Source: Flagellimonas sp. S3867
Lineage (GTDB): Bacteria; Bacteroidota; Bacteroidia; Flavobacteriales; Flavobacteriaceae
Direction of reading: 5' to 3'
NCBI RefSeq assembly: GCF_014698935.1
Contig: NZ_JACVMN010000003.1
Coordinates: 428,590-492,589, forward strand
Length of the DNA stretch: 64,000 nucleotides
The first letter of the stretch is position 1; each line of letters opens with the position of its first letter. Both the position numbers and the translations under genes were made by a program. Below the pieces are notes generated by a model that did no database searches, was not told the origin of the DNA, and saw only the letters and a program-made list of their open reading frames with translations. Positions 9,001 to 18,316 of this stretch are shown here, piece after piece.

Positions 9001-9030
9001 AAAAGCCCCTTCTTAAGAAGGGGCTTTTAT
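9001..9030. terminator. Bidirectional terminator between convergent genes
   Basis: A perfect 28-nt palindrome (9001-9028, core GCCCCTTCTTAAGAAGGGGC) flanked by A and T runs lies between the stops of the GIN gene and the minus-strand gene at 9042, so it can serve both. Confidence 0.85.
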
Positions 9031-9041
9031 TTTTTCCATGA

Positions 9042-9482
9042 TTACTTCCTGAAAATATATCTGGTAATAAAAATTCCCTGGCCATCACCTTCACCACCAT
9101 CACTTTCAACGGCGCTGCTAACAAAAGCGAGTTCCCAGCCGTTGATTACCATGTTGTTGATCATGGACGACAGTAAGGCATCGTTGGCTGCAATATTCTG
9201 AAAACGGATTCCACCAATGTTGAAAAAGTTCAACAGTTTGGTTTCTTCAAAATTTTTCACCCTGATTTTTCCTCTTTTCGATTTGTTTCGGGTATTGTCA
9301 TCCTCCGTTTGTACACTTGTGTACTCGCGATAGTCTTTATCTTCCAGAGCATTAATAATTCGAGACCTCCCCAATCCATTGGGAACGATAGACTCTACAC
9401 TGGTGATTACCTTATACTCTTGAGCGCTTAGACCAAAGTTCATGGTCAAGGCTAAACTTGCAACTAATAAAAATTTCTTCAT
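9042..9482 (-). CDS. Small secreted protein of unknown function, copy 1 of a tandem pair
   Basis: A 146-residue protein with a signal peptide (about 1-20, ending GLSAQ). The mature part is nearly the same as that of the next gene upstream: VITSVESIVPNGLGRSRI, an acidic middle (YREYTSVQTEDDNTRNKSKR), then LLNFFNIGGIRFQNIAANDAL, NGWELAFVSSAVESDGG and FITRYIF. I do not recognise the family. The segment WELAFVSS...ITRYIF resembles small alpha/beta DUF4177-like folds, but this is weak. Its start is about 65 nt from the terminator of its sister gene, so the copies are probably transcribed separately. Confidence 0.7.
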   Translation of the reverse strand: MKKFLLVASLALTMNFGLSAQEYKVITSVESIVPNGLGRSRIINALEDKDYREYTSVQTEDDNTRNKSKRGKIRVKNFEETKLLNFFNIGGIRFQNIAANDALLSSMINNMVINGWELAFVSSAVESDGGEGDGQGIFITRYIFRK

Positions 9483-9546
9483 GATTATTTTTCTTTATGA
9501 TACCAGAAAGACAAGTGTGAAGATCAAAAGGTTGCATATGACAAAT

Positions 9547-9575
9547 AAAAAAAGCCCTTTGAAAAATCAAAGGGC
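9547..9575 (-). terminator. Terminator of the second paralogue
   Basis: GCCCTTTG (9554-9561) and CAAAGGGC (9568-9575) form an 8-bp stem. On the minus strand it is followed by a T run (the A tract at 9547-9553). It lies between the two paralogous genes. Confidence 0.75.
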
Positions 9576-9599
9576 CTCTTGTATTAAAAACGCTATGTT

Positions 9600-10040
9600 T
9601 TATTTCTTAAAGATATATCGAGTGATAAAAATACCTTGGCCATCGCCTTTTCCTCCCTCACTTTCAACAGCACTGTTCACAAAGGCAAGTTCCCATCCGT
9701 TGGCAACCATGTCGTTGATCATAGAAGTGATCAAAGCATCATTGGCAGCTATATTCTGAAAACGAATACCGCCAAGATTGTAGAAGTTCAACAATTTGGT
9801 TTCCTCAAAGTTCTTCACACGGATATCGCCCCTTTTGGACTTGTTCCTTGTGTTGTCTTCATCGGTCTGCACGCTGGTATATTCTCTGTAATCTTTATCC
9901 TCCAAAGCATTAACGATTCTGGAACGTCCCAAACCGTTTGGTACAATGGACTCTACGCTGGTAATAACCTTAAATTGTTGTGCATTAATTTCAACTGTTG
10001 CAGCTAGGGCTATCACTGCGATAAAAAAGATTTTTTTCAT
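9600..10040 (-). CDS. Small secreted protein of unknown function, copy 2 of a tandem pair
   Basis: A 146-residue paralogue of the gene at 9042. The signal peptide is MKKIFFIAVIALAATVEINAQ-like and differs from copy 1, whereas the mature part is almost unchanged (VITSVESIVPNGLGRSRI, QTDEDNTRNKSKRG, NIAANDALITSMINDM). The start at 10040 gives the signal peptide directly; the longer frame to 10139 would put 33 non-signal residues in front. Conservation of the mature part with divergence in the leader suggests selection on the secreted product. Function unknown. Confidence 0.7.
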   Translation of the reverse strand: MKKIFFIAVIALAATVEINAQQFKVITSVESIVPNGLGRSRIVNALEDKDYREYTSVQTDEDNTRNKSKRGDIRVKNFEETKLLNFYNLGGIRFQNIAANDALITSMINDMVANGWELAFVNSAVESEGGKGDGQGIFITRYIFKK

Positions 10041-10133
10041 GATTGGATTTTTTTGGTTTAATAAACTGTTAACTACATATATCGTACCAATTAGAGGATT
10101 ATTGTTTCTTTGCAGTGAAAATTTTAACGAATA

Positions 10134-11084
10134 ATGCAAGGAACTGTTTATAAATCTACCGGAAGCTGGTACACCGTAAAGTCGGAAGACGGTAGTTTTT
10201 ATGAATGCCGTATAAAAGGTAAGTTCCGAATAAAGGGGATTAAAAGCACCAATCCCTTAGCCGTTGGAGATGAGGTTATTTTTGATTTGGAAAAGGTTGG
10301 TGATGAAACTGTTGCTGTGATTTCCCAGATCATGGAACGGAAGAATTACATTATCCGTAAATCCGTAAACCTCTCCAAACAGACCCATATTATTGCTGCC
10401 AACTTAGATCAAGTGTTTTTGTTGGTTACTTTGAACAATCCTCAAACTTACACAAGCTTTATAGATCGTTTTTTGGTTACTGCAGAAGCCTATGAAATTC
10501 CGGTCGTACTACTGTTCAACAAAATGGATGTATATGATAAGGACGAAATGGTGGAAGTGGATTATTTGGTCCAATTATATCGAGAAATTGGATACCAATG
10601 TATAGAAATAGCGGCAAAAGAAGGGGATAATGTAGATCAGGTAAAGGATTTAATGATTGGAAAAACCAGCATGTTTGCAGGCCATTCCGGTGTTGGAAAA
10701 TCAACTTTGGTCAATGCATTGGAACCTGGACTGAAACTAAAAACCGCAGAAATTTCCCAGCAGCACCTTCAAGGACAGCATACGACCACATTTGCAGAAA
10801 TGTACGACCTATCCTTTGATGCACAGATTATTGATACCCCGGGAATAAAGGGATTTGGTATTGTGGATATGGAACAAGATGAAATAGGAGATTATTTCCC
10901 CGAATTTTTTAAGCTTAAACCAGAATGTAAGTTCAACAATTGCATGCATTTGGATGAACCCAAGTGTGCCATAAAAAAGGCCTTGGAAAATGATGAAATT
11001 TCATGGAGCCGCTATCGCAGCTATGTTCAAATGCTTACAGGTGAAGATGACAATTACAGGATTGATATACATAAAGAGCGTTAA
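10134..11084 (+). CDS. rsgA: Ribosome small subunit-dependent GTPase A
   Basis: A circularly permuted GTPase that checks late 30S subunit assembly. The 316 residues give an N-terminal OB fold (about 1-65), then G4 (FNKMD) before G1 (GHSGVGKSTLVN), then the switch region with TTTFAEM and G3 DTPGIKGFG. A C-terminal zinc knuckle (CKFNNCMHLDEPKC) follows. All expected motifs are present. It is divergent from the secreted paralogue and directly abuts dtd (stop TAA followed by ATG). Confidence 0.95.
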   Translation: MQGTVYKSTGSWYTVKSEDGSFYECRIKGKFRIKGIKSTNPLAVGDEVIFDLEKVGDETVAVISQIMERKNYIIRKSVNLSKQTHIIAANLDQVFLLVTLNNPQTYTSFIDRFLVTAEAYEIPVVLLFNKMDVYDKDEMVEVDYLVQLYREIGYQCIEIAAKEGDNVDQVKDLMIGKTSMFAGHSGVGKSTLVNALEPGLKLKTAEISQQHLQGQHTTTFAEMYDLSFDAQIIDTPGIKGFGIVDMEQDEIGDYFPEFFKLKPECKFNNCMHLDEPKCAIKKALENDEISWSRYRSYVQMLTGEDDNYRIDIHKER

Positions 11085-11537
11085 ATGAGAGCTGTAATTC
11101 AAAGAGTTTCGAAAGCAAGCGTCACTGTGGATGGAAAAATAATCTCAAAGATTGATGAGGGGCTTTTGGTTTTATTGGGAATTGAGGATACCGACAATAA
11201 TGAAGACATAAGCTGGCTTTCAAAAAAAATTGTCAACCTTAGAATTTTTAATGATGAAGAAGGGGTAATGAACTGCTCGCTTCAAGACGTGGATGGAGAT
11301 GTTATTGTGGCAAGTCAATTTACCCTGCACGCCCAGACCAAAAAAGGAAATCGTCCGTCCTATATCAAAGCTTCAAAACCGGACATAGCCATTCCTATAT
11401 ATGAGAGTTTTGTCCAGCAAATAGAACAGGATCTTGGTAAAAAAGTTGGGACAGGCATTTTTGGGGCAGACATGAAAGTTGATTTGTTGAACGATGGCCC
11501 GGTCACGATATTTATAGATACAAAAAACAAGGAATAA
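11085..11537 (+). CDS. dtd: D-aminoacyl-tRNA deacylase
   Basis: Hydrolyses D-aminoacyl-tRNAs and mischarged Gly-tRNA-Ala, a translation quality-control step. The 150 residues are the full family length. The two active-site motifs at the dimer interface are present: SQFTLHAQT (about 77-85) and the GP motif NDGPVTIFID near the C-terminus. It follows rsgA with no spacer, so the two are probably cotranscribed. Confidence 0.95.
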   Translation: MRAVIQRVSKASVTVDGKIISKIDEGLLVLLGIEDTDNNEDISWLSKKIVNLRIFNDEEGVMNCSLQDVDGDVIVASQFTLHAQTKKGNRPSYIKASKPDIAIPIYESFVQQIEQDLGKKVGTGIFGADMKVDLLNDGPVTIFIDTKNKE

Positions 11538-11617
11538 TAACCTTTAATCGAATTTGTTTTTATAATTTGTAGGAAAATCAGCATTTTAGTACCATCTAAA
11601 TCAACCTACCAACCTTA

Positions 11618-13525
11618 ATGCGAATTCTTACCTTTCCCCTTTTTGTGCTAATTTCTTTTTTTTCATTTTCTCAGGATAGCAACATAACTACAGATTCAAT
11701 TCCACAGCACTTAATATCCGGTGCAAATGCAATTGTAAGAGACCATCAAATGGATGTGGAATTGGTTTCTAGGCGTGAAATGTTGGTCAATTATAAACGA
11801 ACGGTTACCGTTCTCAATGAAAAAGGGAACCAACATGTTCAGGCTTTTGTCCATTATAACAATGCGATTACTATAAAGGGAATCTATGCCGAAGTCTACG
11901 ATAAGAAAGGTGAAAGCATAAAAAAAATTAGGAAAAAGGACTTTTTGGACGTAAGCGCCGTTGACGGAGGAACCTTATATTCTGATTCCAGAGTTCTTTA
12001 TATGGGATATTTGCCCGTTGATTATCCGTATACCGTTAAGTTTTCCTATCAAATGAAAACCGATAATACCGGCACTATTCCCTCCTGGTATTTTTTGTCG
12101 GGGTTTTTAGTGAGCACCGAGTACTCGAAATATACGGTCAAGTTCTCTGATCAGAATCTTAAACCATCCATTCTTGAAAAGAATTTTGGTGATTACAATA
12201 TCACACCCCAAAAATCCGACAATCAGATTAGTTATGAAGCCAGGGATATAGAACCTCTCAAAGATGAAAACTTAAGACCACCCCTTCATAAAATTTTTCC
12301 AAGACTAATGGTTAGTCCAGTAAACTTTTATTATGAAGGATATAATGGGCATATCACAAATTGGAAAGAGGCCGGACACTGGATGAACAACAATCTTCTA
12401 AAAGATCAGGACGAACTGACTCCTTCCACCATTTCAATTGCAAAAAAATTGGTTGAGGAAATTGAAGACCCCTTGGAAAAGGCAAAAAAGATTTACCAGT
12501 ATGTTCAGGAAAATACGCGATACATCAGCGTTCAAGTGGGCATAGGAGGGTTAAGACCCATAAGTGCGATAGAGGTCGACAGGGTTAAATATGGAGATTG
12601 CAAAGGACTTGCAAATTACACCAAGGCATTATTAAAAGCTATCGATATTGAATCGTATTATGTACATGTGGAAGCTGGGCAAGATAAGGTAGACTTTGAA
12701 GATAATATGGCCTCTTTTGGTCAAGGTAACCATGTTATTTTGGCCATTCCACATAACAATCAATATTATTGGATTGATTGTACATCGCAGGTACACCCAT
12801 TTGGGTTTCTTGGAGATTTTACCGATGACCGAAAAGTGTTACTTATGAAACCAGATGGTGGTGAAATTGCAAATACCGATGCATATGTGAACGAAGACAA
12901 TCATCAATTGACCAAAGCCAAATACATACTAAATGAAAAAGGAGGTATTACAGGCGATATTACAATTTGGACAAAAGGTATTCAGTATGACCAGCATTTC
13001 GCGTTAGAAGGAATTCCAGATTTGGAAGTAGATAAATACTATAAAAATTACTGGTCTAACATCAATAATCTTAAAATTGAGGAGTTTTCCACAAAGAATA
13101 ACAAAAACGATGTTGTTTTTGAAGAAAACATAAAGATTACAGCCACTAAATACGGTATTCCGTCTGATGATAGATTGATTTTGGTTTTAAATGCATTCAA
13201 TAATTCCCAATATGTACCTGCCCGAAGCAGAAATAGAAGATTTCCATTAGAAATTTCCCGAGGATACCTGGATGAAGATGAATATGAATTGCAACTGCCG
13301 GAAAGCTATAGTCTAGAATCCCTACCTCAAAACGTAAATTTAGAAACCAAATTCGGCGAATACCAAATGGAATTTGAAAAAGAAGCGAATAAAATCAGAG
13401 TGAAGCGAAGGTTGTTTATAAAAGAAGGCACATATCCGAGCTCAGATTACAAATTATACCGCAGTTTTAAAAGAAGCATCGTAAAATTTGATAACTCAAA
13501 AGCAGTATTAATACAAAAGATATAG
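11618..13525 (+). CDS. Secreted DUF3857 / transglutaminase-like protein with intact catalytic Cys
   Basis: A 635-residue protein with a signal peptide (about 1-19), a DUF3857 beta domain (about 40-220), a transglutaminase-like domain (about 270-400) and a C-terminal beta-rich part. The catalytic Cys is C328 in YGDCKGLANY, with a following His (GNHVILAIP) and Asp (YYWIDCTSQ), so the triad is complete. Such proteins are common in Bacteroidota as periplasmic or surface proteins, and the substrate is unknown. It lies 1 bp before a homologous gene that lacks the triad. Confidence 0.85.
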   Translation: MRILTFPLFVLISFFSFSQDSNITTDSIPQHLISGANAIVRDHQMDVELVSRREMLVNYKRTVTVLNEKGNQHVQAFVHYNNAITIKGIYAEVYDKKGESIKKIRKKDFLDVSAVDGGTLYSDSRVLYMGYLPVDYPYTVKFSYQMKTDNTGTIPSWYFLSGFLVSTEYSKYTVKFSDQNLKPSILEKNFGDYNITPQKSDNQISYEARDIEPLKDENLRPPLHKIFPRLMVSPVNFYYEGYNGHITNWKEAGHWMNNNLLKDQDELTPSTISIAKKLVEEIEDPLEKAKKIYQYVQENTRYISVQVGIGGLRPISAIEVDRVKYGDCKGLANYTKALLKAIDIESYYVHVEAGQDKVDFEDNMASFGQGNHVILAIPHNNQYYWIDCTSQVHPFGFLGDFTDDRKVLLMKPDGGEIANTDAYVNEDNHQLTKAKYILNEKGGITGDITIWTKGIQYDQHFALEGIPDLEVDKYYKNYWSNINNLKIEEFSTKNNKNDVVFEENIKITATKYGIPSDDRLILVLNAFNNSQYVPARSRNRRFPLEISRGYLDEDEYELQLPESYSLESLPQNVNLETKFGEYQMEFEKEANKIRVKRRLFIKEGTYPSSDYKLYRSFKRSIVKFDNSKAVLIQKI

Positions 13526-13526
13526 T

Positions 13527-15470
13527 ATGATTAAAAAAATAGTTGTTTCAGCGTTACTATTGTTGATTTTTACACCTAGTGTAGCTCAGGAAATCAAGTT
13601 TGGACAAATTGAGAAAGCTGAACTAGAGGAGACAGAATATGTGAATGATGAGTCCGCAAGCGCAGTTATTCTTTACAAACATAGAAACACCTATTTGCTC
13701 TCAAACAATGGTGTTAGCCGTTTGGTGACCGAGATACATGAAAAAATCAAGATATATCGTAATGACGGTTTTGACTATGCTACCGAAGAAATCAATCTTT
13801 TTAAAAGTGGCAACGATGATGAGCAGGTGAAAAAAATAAAAGCCGTTACCTATAACTTGGAAAACGGAAAGATAATTGAAAGTGAACTTCAGAAAGAAGA
13901 GATATTTAAGACGGAAGCTAGCCCAAACTATAATCAAGTAAAATTTACAATGCCAAACGTAAAAGTAGGTTCGATTGTCGAATTTACATATAAAGTAACC
14001 TCTCCTTTTATTTGGAACATAGACGAGTTTCGTTTTCAATACGACATCCCCGTAAAGTGGATGAAGGCAGAAATTAGAACACCAAAAGGATTTAGATTTA
14101 AGCAAACCCCAAAGGGATTTCAGAATGTTTATCCCAAAACATATACCAAACAGGATAACCGCATTGGAATGGAGGTTGTGGTTAGAGAGTACAATATTCA
14201 CAATATGCCAGCATTGCAGCAAGAGAGCTATGTGGATAACATTGATAATTATCGCTCAGGAGTAGTTTTTGAGTTGGTTTCAGTTGACTTTCCAGGTTAT
14301 TTTAGGAGTTATTCACGAACCTGGGGAGATGTGGCAAAGGTAATTGGTGGTTCAGATGACTATAAAAATCAGTTAGATAGGACAAGGTCTTTTGATGACG
14401 AAATCGATGCTCTTTTAGAAGGCAAAGAAAGTCAAGAGGACAAAATGAAAGCCATTTTTAAATATGTGAAAGACAATATCACTTGGAACGGGGTAGACGG
14501 TAAATATTTTTACCATGGAATTAAGAAAACACTGAGTGAGAAAAAAGGAAACTCTGCTGACATAAATCTATTGGTGGTGGCAATGCTGAGATACGCAGGT
14601 ATAGATTCCAATCCAGTTGTTATAAGTACAAAAGACAATTTAATCCCATTTTTTCCTACCATAAACAGATTGAATTATGTGTTGGCATATGCTGTTATAG
14701 ATGAAAAGCAATATTTTATGGATGCTACCGAAGAATTCAGTGACCTAAACGTGCTACCGACAAGAGATTATAATTGGAAAGGCATTCTTATCGACAATAA
14801 CAAAAAAGTTTGGAAACAAATCGATATTGCCTCTCCAGGTAAATCTACCAGTTTCTATGTTATGGACATCAATTTACAAGATGATGGGTCTTGTGAAGGA
14901 ACTTGCAAGACAAGGTTTAACAGGCATAGCGCGATGAGTTTTAGAAAAAAATATAATGGGCAGGATGTAGATACTTACCTAACAAGTAAAGAAAACAAGT
15001 TATCCAATATTGAAATCGATAATTATACGGTCAAGAACGCAGATAGTCATGAAGGCAATGTAAGTGAATCGTTTGACTTTTTTGATGACTATGGAGCTGA
15101 TGCCATTGATGGAAAACTTTTCTTGAAACCGCTCGGGTTTCTGTCAATGAAAGAAAATCCTTTTAAAAAGGAAAAAAGAGAGTACCCTGTTGATTTTGGA
15201 TATTCATTCAAGGATACCTATATGGTCAATATTAATATTCCAGAAGGTTATAAAGTTGAACATGCACCAGAATCGGTAGTTGTAAGTTTGCCGGAAAAAT
15301 TGGGCACTTTCAGATACATTGTAGCGCAAGCGCCTGAAAAGGTTAGTGTTCGGGTAAACTTTGAAATAAATAGGGAAATGATTGCGTCCGATTCTTACCC
15401 TTTTTTAAGGGAATTTTTCAAACAAATTATTGCTAAAGAATCAGAACAGCTAATTTTGTCAAAAATATAG
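13527..15470 (+). CDS. Secreted DUF3857 / transglutaminase-like protein lacking the catalytic Cys
   Basis: A 647-residue homologue of the preceding gene with a signal peptide (about 1-20, TPSVAQ), a DUF3857 domain and a transglutaminase-like domain. At the catalytic Cys position it has S343 in KKGNSADINLL, and the His position reads Tyr (LNYVLAYAVID), while the Asp region is kept (YFMDATEE). It is therefore probably not a Cys protease or transglutaminase and may bind ligand or partner the first protein. A start 1 bp after the previous stop indicates an operon; the MazG-like gene follows after 3 bp. Confidence 0.83.
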   Translation: MIKKIVVSALLLLIFTPSVAQEIKFGQIEKAELEETEYVNDESASAVILYKHRNTYLLSNNGVSRLVTEIHEKIKIYRNDGFDYATEEINLFKSGNDDEQVKKIKAVTYNLENGKIIESELQKEEIFKTEASPNYNQVKFTMPNVKVGSIVEFTYKVTSPFIWNIDEFRFQYDIPVKWMKAEIRTPKGFRFKQTPKGFQNVYPKTYTKQDNRIGMEVVVREYNIHNMPALQQESYVDNIDNYRSGVVFELVSVDFPGYFRSYSRTWGDVAKVIGGSDDYKNQLDRTRSFDDEIDALLEGKESQEDKMKAIFKYVKDNITWNGVDGKYFYHGIKKTLSEKKGNSADINLLVVAMLRYAGIDSNPVVISTKDNLIPFFPTINRLNYVLAYAVIDEKQYFMDATEEFSDLNVLPTRDYNWKGILIDNNKKVWKQIDIASPGKSTSFYVMDINLQDDGSCEGTCKTRFNRHSAMSFRKKYNGQDVDTYLTSKENKLSNIEIDNYTVKNADSHEGNVSESFDFFDDYGADAIDGKLFLKPLGFLSMKENPFKKEKREYPVDFGYSFKDTYMVNINIPEGYKVEHAPESVVVSLPEKLGTFRYIVAQAPEKVSVRVNFEINREMIASDSYPFLREFFKQIIAKESEQLILSKI

Positions 15471-15473
15471 ACG

Positions 15474-15800
15474 ATGAACATCCAAAACGCCCAAGAAGCA
15501 GTAGATGAATGGATTAAGGCCCATGGCGTTCGCTATTTTAACGAGCTTACCAATATGGCCCAGTTGACCGAGGAGGTAGGTGAGGTGGCAAGAATAATTG
15601 CAAGACGTTACGGTGAACAAAGTGAAAAGGAATCCGATAAAACCAAAGATCTGGGTGAAGAGCTGGCCGATGTCATGTTTGTGGTTTTATGTTTGGCCAA
15701 TCAAACAGGAGTAGATTTACAAGACGCTTTTGATAAAAAATTGGAGCTAAAGACCAAACGTGACCACGATCGTCACCAGAATAACGAAAAACTTAAATAA
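15474..15800 (+). CDS. MazG-like nucleotide pyrophosphohydrolase
   Basis: A 108-residue single-domain all-alpha NTP pyrophosphatase. The metal-binding motifs are visible: EEVGEVARIIARRYGE (ExxE type helix, about 27-42) and the later DLGEELADVMFVVLCLANQ (ExxD type). The domain hydrolyses NTPs or dNTPs to monophosphates. It is one of the short MazG forms, half the size of E. coli MazG. It is in operon position with the DUF3857 genes and just upstream of aroA. Confidence 0.85.
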   Translation: MNIQNAQEAVDEWIKAHGVRYFNELTNMAQLTEEVGEVARIIARRYGEQSEKESDKTKDLGEELADVMFVVLCLANQTGVDLQDAFDKKLELKTKRDHDRHQNNEKLK

Positions 15801-15869
15801 AACGGTTTACATCACAGCATGATAAAGCGGTTTTTTCTAGTTTTGGTGTTTCAATCAAACCAGAAGTAA

Positions 15870-17099
15870 TTGAGACTCCGACTTTCCTTTCCGAACAATA
15901 AAAAAATCACTAAATCAATAAAGATTACAGGCTCCAAAAGTGAGACCAACCGATCTTTATTATTACAAGCACTTTTTCCCAATATTACTATAGAAAATAA
16001 GTCCAACTCTGATGATGGCCGGGTAATGCAGGCAGGTTTGAAAAAAACTTCAGAAGAGGTGGATATCCATCACGCGGGCACGGCCATGCGGTTTTTAACC
16101 GGTTATTTTGCTACTCAAGAAGGAAAGGAAGTGGTGTTGACAGGTTCTAAACGAATGAAGGAACGTCCCATAAAAGTTTTGGTCGAAGCACTAAGGAAAT
16201 TGGGTGCGCAAATAGCCTATGAAAACCAGGAGGGATACCCGCCCATAAAAATTACGGGAAAGAAACTGAGTAAAAACAAAGTTTCGCTCCCCGCAAACAT
16301 CAGTAGCCAATATATTTCCTCGTTGTTGCTGATAGCACCTAGTTTGGAAAACGGTCTGGAAATAGAGCTTTTAGGGAAAATAACATCAGTGCCCTATATA
16401 AAAATGACATTGGGACTTTTGGAACAGATAGGAATTGAAACCCATTTTGAAGGGAACTCCATCAAAGTCGCACCATCCCAAAAAGTGAACGATACAACTT
16501 TGGTGGTGGAATCCGATTGGAGTTCTGCCAGTTATTTCTATAGCATTGTCGCTATGTGCGATGTGGGAACGGAAATTCAATTATCTTCCTACAAAGAGAA
16601 CTCCTTGCAAGGCGATAGCGTTTTAGCAGAAATCTATACCGATTTTGGTGTAGAGACCAAATTTTCAAACAATCAGATTACCCTTTCAAAAACAAAAATT
16701 TGCAATCTCGAAAAGGTCACTTATGACCTATCCAATGCGCCGGATATTGCGCAAACCATTTCTGTCACTTGCCTTGGACTTGGAATGGGTTGTTATCTTA
16801 CAGGTCTCCATACATTGCCTATTAAAGAGACAGATCGTTTAGGTGCAATGAAGACCGAATTGGAAAAATTTGGAGCCAAAGTGAACATTGATTCTGAAAG
16901 TTTGACCCTTCGACCCTGTCAAACCATAAAATCAGAGGTTGCCATAGATACCTATAATGATCATCGGATGGCGATGGCATTTGGACCCTTGGGATTGTGT
17001 ACATCCCTGAAAATCAATGATGCAGGAGTGGTTTCTAAGTCCTATCCCGATTTCTGGAACGATCTAAAAACATTGGGCTTTTCAATCAACGAGCTGTAA
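15870..17099 (+). CDS. aroA: 3-phosphoshikimate 1-carboxyvinyltransferase (EPSP synthase)
   Basis: Sixth step of the shikimate pathway. The 409-residue protein has the N-terminal SKSETNRSLLLQALF, HAGTAMRFLTGYFA, the phosphoenolpyruvate-site SSQYISSLLLIAP, and the C-terminal KETDRLGAMKTEL and YNDHRMAMAFGPL. It is slightly shorter than the usual 420-430 residues, mainly at the N-terminus and in loops. The start TTG 15870 is the nearest that keeps the first strand. It is not in the attenuated aromatic operon although it serves the same pathway. Confidence 0.93.
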   Translation: MRLRLSFPNNKKITKSIKITGSKSETNRSLLLQALFPNITIENKSNSDDGRVMQAGLKKTSEEVDIHHAGTAMRFLTGYFATQEGKEVVLTGSKRMKERPIKVLVEALRKLGAQIAYENQEGYPPIKITGKKLSKNKVSLPANISSQYISSLLLIAPSLENGLEIELLGKITSVPYIKMTLGLLEQIGIETHFEGNSIKVAPSQKVNDTTLVVESDWSSASYFYSIVAMCDVGTEIQLSSYKENSLQGDSVLAEIYTDFGVETKFSNNQITLSKTKICNLEKVTYDLSNAPDIAQTISVTCLGLGMGCYLTGLHTLPIKETDRLGAMKTELEKFGAKVNIDSESLTLRPCQTIKSEVAIDTYNDHRMAMAFGPLGLCTSLKINDAGVVSKSYPDFWNDLKTLGFSINEL

Positions 17100-17122
17100 T
17101 TCGCATTTAATTACCAAAATAC

Positions 17123-17154
17123 TTGACATCCCCTATGTCGAGATTGTATATTAG
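17123..17154 (+). promoter_or_regulatory. Possible promoter of queA
   Basis: TTG at 17123-17125 and TATATTAG at 17147-17154 with a 21-nt spacer fit the flavobacterial promoter consensus with one mismatch. It lies 33 bp upstream of the queA ATG. Confidence 0.4.
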
Positions 17155-17186
17155 CGCTCTTTTAAAAACATCCTAATAAAGCCTAC

Positions 17187-18236
17187 ATGAAATTATCAAA
17201 CTTCAACTTTGAATTACCTGATGAATTATTGGCGGAGTATCCTGCTGAAAACAGGGACGAATCCAAGCTGATGGTGATTCATCGCGAAACTGGAAAAATT
17301 GAACACAAAATGTTCAAGGACCTAATCGATTATTTTGATGAAGGAGACGTGATGGTCTTGAACAATACCAAAGTATTTCCAGCGAGATTATACGGAAATA
17401 AAGAAAAAACTGGGGCTCGTATCGAGGTTTTTCTTTTGCGCGAGTTAAACCAAGAACAGCGTCTTTGGGATGTTTTGGTAGATCCAGCCAGAAAGATTCG
17501 TATAGGAAACAAATTGTATTTCGGGGAAGATGAGAGTTTGGTGGCTGAAGTTATCGACAATACAACCTCTAGAGGAAGAACATTACGTTTCCTTTATGAT
17601 GGGTCTTATACCGATTTTAGAAGAAAACTTCGAGAATTGGGTCAAACACCTTTACCAAAATACATCAAAAGAGATGTTGAGCCAGAAGATGAAGAACGTT
17701 ACCAGACCATTTATGCGAAATATGAAGGAGCGGTAGCCGCACCAACAGCTGGTCTACACTTTTCAAAACATTTGTTGAAAAGATTGGAAATCAAAGGACT
17801 TGATTTTGCTGAAGTAACACTGCATGTAGGATTGGGAACCTTTAATCCTGTTGAGGTAGAAGACCTATCCAAACACAAGATGGATAGTGAAGAATTGGTG
17901 ATTGATGAAAAGGCAACCGAAATCGTAAACAGCGCCAAGGAAAACAAGAAACGTATTTGTGCTGTAGGAACCACTGTGATGAGAGGTTTGGAAAGCGCAG
18001 TTTCATCGGAGCATACGCTGAATACATTTGAAGGTTGGACCAACAAATTTGTTTTCCCCCCGTATGAGTTCAGTATTGCGAATTGCATGATTACCAATTT
18101 TCATTTGCCAAAGTCAACCCTATTAATGATGGTTTCGGCATTTATTGGTCATGATCTAATGAAAAAAGCATATAAACAGGCCATTTTAGAGGGGTATCGT
18201 TTTTACTCCTACGGAGATGCCATGCTGATTATTTAA
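17187..18236 (+). CDS. queA: tRNA preQ1(34) S-adenosylmethionine ribosyltransferase-isomerase
   Basis: Transfers and isomerises the ribosyl of SAM onto preQ1 at the tRNA wobble position to give epoxyqueuosine. The 349 residues match the family. Visible motifs are the N-terminal [33 protein letters not shown], the central [34 protein letters not shown], and the C-terminal [16 protein letters not shown]. Single gene with its own terminator. Confidence 0.95.
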   Translation: MKLSNFNFELPDELLAEYPAENRDESKLMVIHRETGKIEHKMFKDLIDYFDEGDVMVLNNTKVFPARLYGNKEKTGARIEVFLLRELNQEQRLWDVLVDPARKIRIGNKLYFGEDESLVAEVIDNTTSRGRTLRFLYDGSYTDFRRKLRELGQTPLPKYIKRDVEPEDEERYQTIYAKYEGAVAAPTAGLHFSKHLLKRLEIKGLDFAEVTLHVGLGTFNPVEVEDLSKHKMDSEELVIDEKATEIVNSAKENKKRICAVGTTVMRGLESAVSSEHTLNTFEGWTNKFVFPPYEFSIANCMITNFHLPKSTLLMMVSAFIGHDLMKKAYKQAILEGYRFYSYGDAMLII

Positions 18237-18264
18237 AAAACTTTACAAAAGTTAACCATAATAG

Positions 18265-18299
18265 AAATCCCGTTTGGTAAAAACCTTACGGGATTTTTC
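18265..18299 (+). terminator. Terminator after queA
   Basis: AAATCCCGT (18265-18273) pairs with ACGGGATTT (18288-18296), followed by TTTCTT. The inner GGT/ACC can extend the stem. Confidence 0.8.
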
Positions 18300-18316
18300 T
18301 TGACTATATTTGATCC

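Noticed and set aside
18305..18312. Exact TATATTTG -7 box before rlmN
   Set aside because: It would place the transcript start at or after the GTG start codon and has no upstream box; probably chance in AT-rich DNA.
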